This document shows positions 57,801 through 64,000 of a DNA stretch of 64,000 nucleotides, in pieces. Source of the stretch: Streptomyces sp. NBC_00376. Its GTDB lineage: Bacteria > Actinomycetota > Actinomycetes > Streptomycetales > Streptomycetaceae. How positions within the stretch are numbered: the first letter of the stretch is position 1; the number at the start of each line of letters is the position of its first letter. Below the pieces are notes generated by a model, which did not search any database, had not been told where the DNA came from, and saw only the letters and a list, made by a program, of their open reading frames with translations. The stretch spans positions 7,316,001 to 7,380,000 of the forward strand of contig NZ_CP107960.1 in NCBI RefSeq assembly GCF_036077095.1, in the 5' to 3' direction. The position numbers were made by a program, and so were the translations under genes.

Positions 57801-60800
57801 TTGTCCGGGAGACGCAGCAGCAGCCCGTTCTTCACACCGAACGTTATCGGGGCGTCCTCGTTCTGTTCCGTGGATCGGGTGCCCGGCCGGCCGAACCGCT
57901 CGGTGATCCTCTTCAGTTTCCCGTGCTTCTCGGGCGCCGGGTCCGTCAACTCGACGGTGTACAGCACATCACCCAGGTACAGATGCGATTCGTCGGAATG
58001 ACGGCTCTCGACCTGGCTCAGGGTCTGGTCCTGGAGGTTGAAGTCGACGGACTTCGTGAAGCCCAGGGTGAGGCCCACCCGCCCGAACATGCTCGCCGAC
58101 CCGATGGGCGGGCCCAGCGGGACCGCAACACCGAACTGCCTGGAGGAACTGGCCGTCTCGGACTTTCCGGAGGTGATCTGGCTGCGATGGATCTGGTCCA
58201 CCTTCACCGGGTCGAGCGTGATCGGCGCCCCTTTCTCATTGGTGATCATGGACCAGGGGGCCTGCGGGCGCTGGGAGACCCGCAGTTGGCGGACGCGTCC
58301 CGAGGTGTCCTTGAACGGGGCGGAGAGCCAGCCGTCCCCGTGGAACAGATGGGGCGTCTGCTTCAGGGCCCGTTCCAGTTCGCCGAGCGGGTTGTTCGCG
58401 ACGACACCGGGGCGCCGGGCGGGGACGGGTAGCGCAGACGTGGCAATGCGGGTGAGTACGTTGTCGACGCCGCGCTGGATCACCTGGCTCTCACCGTAGG
58501 TGAAGGCCGAATCGCGGCTCACACCGTCTCCGGTGATGTACGTGGGCAGCTTCAGACCGCCCGGGAACTGCTGGACCGCGCTGTCGAGCGATGCCTCTGT
58601 CATCTGGTCGTCGATGGTGGCCGGGCGCTGTTCGGCGAGCCTGGCCACGACGAGCTGGACCACGTCGGTGGAGGAGGTGTCGGTGTCGGTGTTCGTGGTG
58701 GATGTCGATGCCGGCTGCTGGTTCTCCTGCTGGTTCTCTTCTTGGATCTCCTGCTGTGATTCCTGGTGTGTCTGCTGCGGATCGAGCGCGTCCTGCGTGA
58801 CGTCGTGGGAGGGGGAACGGAGGTCGTCCTGCCGTGCGGCGGCGGCCGGTCCGTTCTCGGTGGATGCCTCGCTGACCCGGTCGAACAGGGCGGAGTACCG
58901 GTCCAGGCCGGGGATGTCGGACCCTGACAGTCCTTCGGTGACGCGACGCAGCAGATCGGGTGTCATCCGCCCGTCGCGGTACGGCTCCCAGACGGCGTCG
59001 TTCCCGCCGAAACGCTCGTTGTCGAGCGCGCCGAGCGCCGCCAGCAGCGAGTCGTGGTCGGGGGACTGCGCGATCTGTGTGCCGAAGGTGCCGCGCAGGG
59101 TGCGCACCAGCTGGAGCGTTCGCGTCGTGGCCCAGGGGTCGGGGGTGTCCTCGGAGGACGCGGCCGCGGTGGAGTTACCGACGCCTGCGGCGTCCGTGTC
59201 GTCCGTGACGTCTGCCGGGGGGTGCAGACCCGCCGTGCGGGCGAGCGACGTGAGTTCGGTGCCGGCGGGCTCGGGAGCGTAGGAGATCCAGTGACCGGGG
59301 TTCTCCTGGTTGTCCCGGAAGAGCACCGGGCGTATCCGCTGATCGGCACCGATCGCCGTGCCCGCCGTCGTGGTGGGCGCGTACACCGTCCTGCCCGTCA
59401 CATTGGCGACGTGCTGGGCGACGGACAGCCCCCCGTGTGTGGGCGAGGCGCCGGTGGAGCAGGCGTACAGCACGATGGGACGGTCCTTCGGACCGAGGTC
59501 GGCGGAGTGCTCCAGATAGCGGCCGAGTTCCCGGCCGCTGATCACCATGGTCGTCCCGTCCTCCCGCGTCAGCACTACCCGGGTGGGAGTGCCGTGCGCC
59601 GCGAAGAAGGACACCTTCTGGCCGCCCCAGGGCAGCTGGCGCTGCCGACGGTACATCGACGATTCCTGGTGATGGTGGTCCTGGAAGGTCGTGGAGGTCA
59701 TGACGGTGTTGAAGCGCCCACTCCGCTGCGCCCAGTCCGTCTGGGTGTACGAGGCGAGGACCGACGAGTCGGACGTGTTGTCCGCGACCGTCTGCCGGAC
59801 GATTTCGTCCGAGTCGACGGTGGGGTCATCGGCTGAGCGGACGGACCTGAGCAAGAGCCGGGGAGGTGGCGTGGCGGAATTGGTGGCGGCGGTATCCACG
59901 GCCGGTGAGATATCCGTCGTTGCTTCGGTGGGGGTGTCGCCGAAGAGGCCGAGGCTGATGTCGATTTCGGATTCGTCGTCGGCTTTTGGGGTGGTGGGGG
60001 TGTCGCCGAAGAGGCCGAGGCTGATGTCGATTTCGGATTCGTCGTCGGCTTTTGGGGTGGTGGGGGTGTCGCCGAAGAGGCCGAGGCTGATGTCGATTTC
60101 GGATTCGTCGTCGGCTTTTGGGGTGGTGGGGGTGTCGCCGAAGAGGCCGAGGCTGATGTCGATTTCGGATTCGTCGTCGGCTTTTGGGGTGGTGGGGGTG
60201 TCGCCGAAGAGGCCGAGGCTGATGTCGATATCGGAGCCGTCGTCGACGTTCACGGCCGGGAAATCCGTGGTCCTGGATTCCTCGCCCTCGCCATGGCTCT
60301 CCTCCTCGTCGTCCTCGTTCTGCTCCTCGGCTGTGCTCTCCTGCCGGCTCACGGTCCGCGTCCGGATGCTGTCGGAACTCGACGAACGGTCATCGGTGGT
60401 CTCGTCGTCGGATTCTTCGTCGGACTCGGACTCTTCCCGCTGGTCCCAGTCGGTCCGCCAGCGCTGCGAATCCTGCGAGTCGTCGTCTTCCTGGTTCTCG
60501 TCGTGGTCGAGAGACTCGGTCCGGGGCAACGCCGGACGATCGGTGAGGGCCAGGCGAAGGGCCTGCAGCGTCTGGTCGTTGTTCGGATCGTGCGCCTTGG
60601 CCCGGAGGTTCCCGAAGTAGGTGTGCAGCCGGGAGCCGGGCCGCATCAGCTCGTCGATGGCTTCCGCAATGACCTCGGTCGCGCTCTCCTCCGGCACGAC
60701 GGACATGCGGTCCATGGTGCGGCGGACCTTGACGACATGGTCGTCCCGGAGTTCCTGCAGCTTGGTCAGGACCGAGGCGTACTGATCCTTGGTGATGGTC

Positions 60801-63800
60801 ACCCCGAGGCCGGTGTACGGGTCCTTCACGACGGCCTTGACGTTCTCGCCGTCACCGAGCAGCGACTCCAGGTCCTCCGTGCTCAGCACACCCGTTGCCA
60901 GGAGGCGGTTCATCTCGTCCCGCGTCAGGACTCGTCCTTCCCCGTCCTTGGGCAGCGACGGCATCACGGACTGGGCCGTGCGCACGTTCTGGAACGCCGT
61001 CCATTCGGGCGTCGACTGCTTCATGGCTCTGCGGCCCCACTGGCTGGGATGGGTGATGGCCTTGGTCACCTGGCCGAGATGATCTGCCGCTACCGGGTCG
61101 AGCCTGTCGTAGGGGGTGTGATGGGTCAGAGCGGAGAAGTACGGGCGGCCCAGCAGCTGCATCAGGTTCGTGGTGTTGGCCCCTTCCAGCACCGCCGGAA
61201 GCGTGCCGAGCTGGAAGACCTGCCGGAACACGTCCTGGGGGAGGCCGGGAGACTGCACGACGAGGACGTCATCCGGCCCGAGCCGGGCAAGTTGCTGGTC
61301 GAGGTCCCCGGCGGTGATCTCGGTCCGGCTCAGGCGCGCATCGGTGTGGGCGGGGGCGTAGTCGACCGTGGTGCGGCCGAACGACAGGATCACGGACGGC
61401 TTGCCGGTCCCGGCCATGGTGATCCCGGCGGCCAGTGAGGTGAGCGCCGACACCCGGCCCGGATCGGCGACGTTGTGCAGGCCGTAGACCGGCATGACCT
61501 CGGTGCCGTTCCGGTGAACGGCACGGGCGACCGCTTTGAGCCCGGCGGCGACGGCCGGATCGGTGACCCGTCGGTCGATCAGGTCCGTGAGCTCGTCCTC
61601 GGTGAGGAGAGGGGTGTGGAAGTTGAACAACGCGTCGGAAGCCAGGGCGTTTCCCTCGTCCTCGGACGGCTCGGTGCTCTCCAGGTCCCTGACCTCGACT
61701 GCGCCGTCCGCGGACGGCCTGCTGTACAGATAGCGGTGCGAGGTGTCCCAGGCATAGGGCTTGAGCACGATCGCCCGGTCGGTTCCCAGGAAGTTCAGGA
61801 ACCGCTCCGCCGCCTCCTGGTCGTCGTCGAGCCGGTCACTCGCCGCGACCATGACCAGGCCTTGGGCCCCCGGCTTCCCGGACGCCCGGGGGTCGGTCGC
61901 CGGCTGGTACGGGTCGAACGTCCGGGTCTGCCAGTTGACGCGGGCGTTGAGGCTGTCACTCAGCAGGAGCTTGAGTTTCTGCTGGACGTTGTCGGGAGCG
62001 ATCGCGGTGATGGGCCCCGTATAGCCCAACTCGTCGAGCGAGTCCATCATCATCGTTGCGGCTGCCTGGTGGCCGAAGTTGGCCGCGTCGTCGATGTAGA
62101 TCGTGACACCGCCCTCGGCGCCGTTCAGCTTGTCGCGCAGCTCCCTGCGGAGGTCGATCTCCTGTTGTGAGGGCGCGATACCCCGACGGTGGGCGGCGAT
62201 ATCGGCCAGCAGCTGGTGCGGCGGCTCGCCGGGGGTGCCGAGGAGCTGCGACCACAGCTGATGCTCCGGCACCGTGACAGTGTCGGGGGCTGCCTGCGAC
62301 GGGGGCGGGGTCTGCGTCTCGGGCAGGGGCAGCTCGTTGTCGGAGGTGCCGTCCTCGGTGAGCAGGCCGGTGCTTGGCTCGGTGTCGTTGTCCGGGCCCT
62401 GGCCCGTTCCGTTCTCCGTGTCCGACTGTGTGTCCGACTGTTTGCTCGATGTCTGCTCGTCCTGCGACGCGTCGGGGCTGTTGTTGTCGGAGGAGTTGTT
62501 GCCGGTGTGGGGGGCGTTGGACGTGCTGGATGTGCCGGACGTGTGGGACGGACCGGTGTGCCTGTCGGAGCTCGCGGGAGGCACCGTCCGCTCGTCGGAG
62601 GTCTGCTGGGTCTCCTGCTTCGTGCGGCCGGCGTCGTCGGTGTCGTCCGTGTCGTCCGGATTCTTCGTGCTGTCGTTGTCGGCGTCGCCCGTGAAGTCGG
62701 TGCTGTCGTCGTTGCTGGAGGTGTTGACGGACCCCTTGGTGGCCGGTCCGGTCGAGCCGGACGGGCCCTTGGAGCCCGGCGACGGGGACGTCGACTTGGG
62801 GTCCGTCCGCTCGTCGTCCCCCGTCTGCTCGGGCTGTTCCTTCTGCCCCGTCTGTTCGGTCGAGTCCGTCTGGTCCTGGGAACCGGCACCGTTCGTCGTG
62901 CTGTTGTTCTTGCCGCCCCCCGACGCCCCGCCTGCCCCGGTCGTCGATCCCTTTCCGGTCGTGGCCGGGCTCCCGGTGCCGGTTCCAGCTCCGCTCCCGG
63001 TTCCGGACCCCGTTCCGCTCCCGGACCCCGCCCCTGTGCCGTCCTCGTCCGTCTGGCTCGCGGTCGGCACCTTCGTCCCGGCGAAATTGTTCTTCACCCA
63101 GGTACCGGGCTTGGACGCGCCGCTCCCGAGCAGGGACTCGGCCTTGCTGCTGATCCCGGAGCCCAGGAACGTATCCCAGCTCGTCGTCCAGTTCCCCGTC
63201 ATCAGGCCACCGGCCACGATCTCCGCGACGGCCTCCGAGCCACCCGAGGTCAGGAAGTCCTTCGTGTCGTTCAGCGCGGTGTTGCCCAGATTCTTCGCGG
63301 AGAAGGTCTTCGGGCGGGGGGCCTTGTCGGTCACGTCCTTGGTGAGGTTCTTTACCGGGCCCGAGCCCGTGAAGTTCTTGAGCAGCTTGCCGAGGCCGGA
63401 CGAGAACACCCCGTGGAAGAACCCCGCGAACGCGCCGAAGACACCGTCCTGCGCTATGGCCTTCCAGTCGAAACCCTTGGGCCGCCGCCCGTCGGGCCCC
63501 GCCATCATCATGGCGAGGCGCACCGCGAAGGTCTGGAACGCCTCCTGGAACGCCTCGCTCAGGCTCGGCATCAGATGCGTACGCTGCAAAAGCGTGTCCA
63601 GCACCGTCAGCACCACCACCCGGCTGCGCGCCTTCGCCACCGCGGTGTCGCTCGCCGAGGCCCCACCCGAGAAGAACGCCATCACGGCGATGATCAGCAG
63701 CTCGATCATCAGCCGGATCAGCTCGGCGATGATCTGCCACTTGGACTCGGTGATGTTCATCGACGTCTCGGTGCGCCCGTCACCGATGGTCTTCAGCTGG

Positions 63801-64000
63801 TCGGAGAAGTCCCGGAGATGGTTGGTACCCCCGTTGTCGATGAAGAGCTTCATCGACTGGAGGTAGTTCGCGCCCACCTTGGGCGGGAGCGACCTGCTGA
63901 TCCCGACGACCGACTGCTCGATCTCCCCGGACAGGTCGGTGAGCCGGTCGGCGAGCCGGTGGTACGGCCGCCGGCTGGCGTACGCCAGATCTTCGTCAGC
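51845..64000 (-). CDS. Giant type VII effector-like protein (5' end outside the window)
   Basis: More than 4,050 aa; the frame is still open at 64000, so the in-frame GTG at 63877 is probably not the start. From the N-terminus: a helical WXG100-like segment (LADRLTDLSGEIEQSV), hydrophobic stretches (nt about 63620-63730), a long Ser/Thr/Gly/Asp linker (about 62250-63100), large uncharacterised regions, five 22-aa repeats (about 59920-60246), a caspase/CHAT-like segment with FFAAHGTPTRV and VLYACSTGASP (His and Cys, about 59440-59610), long beta-rich regions, and near the C-terminus an OTU-like domain (PEDGDAFFHALAAGL to DRHYQAALSP, about 52400-52990) in which the DGDC catalytic Cys is Ala. 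The coupled downstream gene is type VII-associated, so export by an ESX-type system is likely. Target and toxicity are unknown. Confidence 0.78.
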   Translation of the reverse strand, partial: ADEDLAYASRRPYHRLADRLTDLSGEIEQSVVGISRSLPPKVGANYLQSMKLFIDNGGTNHLRDFSDQLKTIGDGRTETSMNITESKWQIIAELIRLMIELLIIAVMAFFSGGASASDTAVAKARSRVVVLTVLDTLLQRTHLMPSLSEAFQEAFQTFAVRLAMMMAGPDGRRPKGFDWKAIAQDGVFGAFAGFFHGVFSSGLGKLLKNFTGSGPVKNLTKDVTDKAPRPKTFSAKNLGNTALNDTKDFLTSGGSEAVAEIVAGGLMTGNWTTSWDTFLGSGISSKAESLLGSGASKPGTWVKNNFAGTKVPTASQTDEDGTGAGSGSGTGSGTGSGAGTGTGSPATTGKGSTTGAGGASGGGKNNSTTNGAGSQDQTDSTEQTGQKEQPEQTGDDERTDPKSTSPSPGSKGPSGSTGPATKGSVNTSSNDDSTDFTGDADNDSTKNPDDTDDTDDAGRTKQETQQTSDERTVPPASSDRHTGPSHTSGTSSTSNAPHTGNNSSDNNSPDASQDEQTSSKQSDTQSDTENGTGQGPDNDTEPSTGLLTEDGTSDNELPLPETQTPPPSQAAPDTVTVPEHQLWSQLLGTPGEPPHQLLADIAAHRRGIAPSQQEIDLRRELRDKLNGAEGGVTIYIDDAANFGHQAAATMMMDSLDELGYTGPITAIAPDNVQQKLKLLLSDSLNARVNWQTRTFDPYQPATDPRASGKPGAQGLVMVAASDRLDDDQEAAERFLNFLGTDRAIVLKPYAWDTSHRYLYSRPSADGAVEVRDLESTEPSEDEGNALASDALFNFHTPLLTEDELTDLIDRRVTDPAVAAGLKAVARAVHRNGTEVMPVYGLHNVADPGRVSALTSLAAGITMAGTGKPSVILSFGRTTVDYAPAHTDARLSRTEITAGDLDQQLARLGPDDVLVVQSPGLPQDVFRQVFQLGTLPAVLEGANTTNLMQLLGRPYFSALTHHTPYDRLDPVAADHLGQVTKAITHPSQWGRRAMKQSTPEWTAFQNVRTAQSVMPSLPKDGEGRVLTRDEMNRLLATGVLSTEDLESLLGDGENVKAVVKDPYTGLGVTITKDQYASVLTKLQELRDDHVVKVRRTMDRMSVVPEESATEVIAEAIDELMRPGSRLHTYFGNLRAKAHDPNNDQTLQALRLALTDRPALPRTESLDHDENQEDDDSQDSQRWRTDWDQREESESDEESDDETTDDRSSSSDSIRTRTVSRQESTAEEQNEDDEEESHGEGEESRTTDFPAVNVDDGSDIDISLGLFGDTPTTPKADDESEIDISLGLFGDTPTTPKADDESEIDISLGLFGDTPTTPKADDESEIDISLGLFGDTPTTPKADDESEIDISLGLFGDTPTEATTDISPAVDTAATNSATPPPRLLLRSVRSADDPTVDSDEIVRQTVADNTSDSSVLASYTQTDWAQRSGRFNTVMTSTTFQDHHHQESSMYRRQRQLPWGGQKVSFFAAHGTPTRVVLTREDGTTMVISGRELGRYLEHSADLGPKDRPIVLYACSTGASPTHGGLSVAQHVANVTGRTVYAPTTTAGTAIGADQRIRPVLFRDNQENPGHWISYAPEPAGTELTSLARTAGLHPPADVTDDTDAAGVGNSTAAASSEDTPDPWATTRTLQLVRTLRGTFGTQIAQSPDHDSLLAALGALDNERFGGNDAVWEPYRDGRMTPDLLRRVTEGLSGSDIPGLDRYSALFDRVSEASTENGPAAAARQDDLRSPSHDVTQDALDPQQTHQESQQEIQEENQQENQQPASTSTTNTDTDTSSTDVVQLVVARLAEQRPATIDDQMTEASLDSAVQQFPGGLKLPTYITGDGVSRDSAFTYGESQVIQRGVDNVLTRIATSALPVPARRPGVVANNPLGELERALKQTPHLFHGDGWLSAPFKDTSGRVRQLRVSQRPQAPWSMITNEKGAPITLDPVKVDQIHRSQITSGKSETASSSRQFGVAVPLGPPIGSASMFGRVGLTLGFTKSVDFNLQDQTLSQVESRHSDESHLYLGDVLYTVELTDPAPEKHGKLKRITERFGRPGTRSTEQNEDAPITFGVKNGLLLRLPDNLTAEYNREHAPHEMTLGEHSDYRTVHTEGYGSVADIHAWAVNNAEAVVGSAMHAEITRFFSSENFIRTADRMAHGPVTSQPLFTDSGEPSGVFVVDKIVPGRATHVSGTNAAELRNAIQRVIKNDRSTSTAYSQDLQFTVGPSFSFDEYATSAAQPRVQVAGFAQFGNRSTRTTGFGGSGSRKIVGRAKKVRTELYLVEKQVHVRRSGGKGSSTFTVRTLDRMTRAEARRLAGWDDGTTLRTRSAQLPAGNASVAEGSNSDSNGVITPVTPHTGEPLPPVYLPEDHPTLLGMTRVEAFLPDNDSNSNSGTAEGASGANTPPPPSPASFLTELTNSVIAAVGEQHPGLVAPLADFTDPSDKSRGWRGKNHFNAALQNTLSVMDALSHHSVAGQLESFAADGLRIRLVDITGTKRKYRWIQVKGDLTGRRYEGTRNELILRSSTPGTQRLDSSGTVSHSREFGVDVGVSARENNTDAFKQPINSGVITPAGRFAWQKARKTGSGATVSYEPLHATSGPSHVFSYQLSVTVTSGGYWRFREPLRFLGLLGTGLSVGRNAEIDLIGGAARRPAVTGRVLLDVPDEHIPPNPPNPPQEQERTPNPGRPAPTLLSTKQVQDLLNGDTDENAGENTDENSGGDTEVHELIDLTSPLTPFSDLPHQVIAVAGSSELGQALETALKDGSGNAWQFSLYGAAPHDAVIRQFQPQVLASFLDQSVTPAGMRMVELFGAGPYINRIGRLVHRVSFGNPVVQSKPVAVETELTLGAETQVSHAKTSVTVAKLNFGLAYARSHDQGPSLVGTYGLILNGAWTKGRTATVTNTVAVENDRDDENLKYLVTADIQHEVGFTTKAHGLSGPLRALLPILNTHYAGFTLNVPGGWLGHIPEKTAHRLGLVGQGLPPVPLYKEDSWSPAPWLKDTPFGSFPVNSLDSSRAARDFAELLKSQGVDDAGRDHILDMVSPRALLALRQQMAAARNGVTAVTRTAWTKLGQVSIGSQRATVRIELVQEKTEFDGIDHSVTFQETLGMTETVEVNGVKAVTTTTGFSVGEAVRTQNTAAPTAGPSLSESLAVTQQRTVTTSASRTKNYTFYPNEPYADFLTTYRLRMVLVNSDGTELTSGDFPVGTLREQLPLSLAMPDVNDDADAAQESVSSSTQQIAPVSQQEITVEETEETQPLEDQNPSPSITLRRAGQLTTAEIEEWRRAGGTELFTMPSNGFMPRRITGTDTALDAAHLAMAKAFNTKLPHLPKSTDPVELTGPQLTEAAAKARRSGLAPQGLASGQALSDGLASTQTAAFFANTATPNGYLAATMHDAGIALDTQGSYRLFSRPQLNQAVLLSVAADATMESPERQTTSSDVSITETGAQGTTLGTTVGTSVPPVGTMSPAPTGSGGNTGESGTLKIASADGTQQNIKPKTGRALLFSIPTDWLGEATIVHGKLAGVFLPGSRSQVVEYRTNVLAWVREDVARELGLIDDTTFPADVTAAWTSVAAASKAWVDADKAYWKVRRAATESTEDDQAAAGRPAQMEQLAARSREAMREFRRVRAATDRLTRWYHRTPRRGPKPPPVVFTAPESPKPETPRFTVPDTAQDSSNTAQALVSPDGDTYTLHDVPEDGDAFFHALAAGLRNTGTPPSTLTGNSENTATPVAELLGRMTDTLTNDSGDLLDFTTPDLLDRFAQQELANGGPTFAEGSPEQREFDDPAGTLPLYAQLSPEERKALALAQLRRPGNAPDNTGWDHGAADLLPALAARTFGVRVTVVRDDGTFQDFEPGTTDEPTGRVVLYLKDRHYQAALSPVLTSSEPQHSLDDGSMHHDDQDSHQDDTDARQTADTSVDDLDASETGDLADGELNPLARATSTSTSRGDNDDNNDDGDAEQDTPSPEFLAEVLADVLERHGVQDIVVRQVTLRPLKDPLKSAMATLELAPRGLSMGDLGLTNIQMLTVLAHHRHLSMKACDELREYPVFAAILRHTDEASAALARIATQ
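59920..60246 (-). repeat. Five tandem 66-bp coding repeats in the giant gene
   Basis: Five nearly identical units encode D-D-E-S-E-IDISLGLFGDTPTTPKA (22 residues). The first starts DDGSD and the last ends TEATT; the central three are almost identical in DNA. The unit combines an acidic patch with a short hydrophobic IDISLGLF core and a TP-rich spacer. Near-identity at DNA level implies recent expansion. Confidence 0.9.

Noticed and set aside
53498..58432. A 1644-codon open frame on the plus strand
   Set aside because: It lies fully antisense to the giant gene, shows Arg/Gly/Val-rich composition of a shadow frame and has no domain motif.
59920..60246. CRISPR-like array
   Set aside because: The repeats are contiguous 66-bp units in frame within a coding sequence, with no unique spacers.

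Overview
The window looks like a chromosomal-arm segment of a Streptomyces (or close relative). GC is high with strong third-position bias, GTG starts are frequent, and the families are typical of the genus: SARP regulator, FxLD/microbisporicin-like class I lanthipeptide genes, NB-ARC/TPR proteins, secreted RHS and LamG proteins, giant type VII-linked proteins and ISAs1/ISAzo13/IS701/IS630/IS110 debris. All assignments come from reading the sequence; no database search was run.

Region 1 (1-7.4 kb): after an IS1380 remnant lies a compact class I lanthipeptide operon. It encodes a 65-aa precursor with five core cysteines, a full-length LanB dehydratase, a LanC cyclase, an extra stand-alone SpaB_C-type protein and a SAM methyltransferase. 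The precursor promoter carries two tandem 11-bp repeats just upstream of a -10-like hexamer, the layout of a SARP operator. Hairpins sit before and after the precursor gene. No transporter or protease gene is present.

Region 2 (7.4-24.2 kb): a decayed accessory zone. It holds ISAs1, IS3, IS30 and ISAzo13 remnants, a frameshifted AraC regulator beside a DsbA-like gene and a broken NAD(P)-binding oxidoreductase gene, and a SARP/NB-ARC regulator truncated at a dispersed hairpin repeat. Further on are an IS110 element, a DUF5655 nuclease-like gene and the 3' half of a tRNA-Thr next to integrase debris (an old attachment site). An IS5-type element with an apparent passenger gene follows. Then comes a two-gene NLR module: an NB-ARC/TPR protein and a small protein sharing a short motif resembling bacterial amyloid signalling sequences.

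Region 3 (24.2-38 kb): a polymorphic-toxin locus. A 2138-aa secreted RHS protein ends in a probable deaminase-fold toxin, followed by a low-GC HEAT-like gene (candidate immunity). A divergent 1429-aa LamG surface protein lies beyond a 1.8-kb gene-poor stretch that contains a decayed LamG domain and an IS5 scrap.

Region 4 (38-46.5 kb): three insertion sequences (IS701, IS630, a second IS630) are stacked at one former CTAG site. They truncate the 3' end of a second recombinase-like gene that is coupled to an N-terminally truncated tyrosine recombinase. A divergent UvrD-like helicase also lacks its usual N-terminus, and an orphan excisionase follows.

Region 5 (46.5-64 kb): looks stable and core-like. 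It has a secreted alkaline phosphatase, argG with an ARG box, and a translationally coupled operon on the minus strand: a giant (>4,000 aa, running off the window) type VII-type effector-like protein, a type VII secretion-associated protein and a single-pass membrane protein. The giant protein contains a caspase/CHAT-like His-Cys segment, five 22-residue repeats and an OTU-like domain whose catalytic Cys is replaced by Ala.
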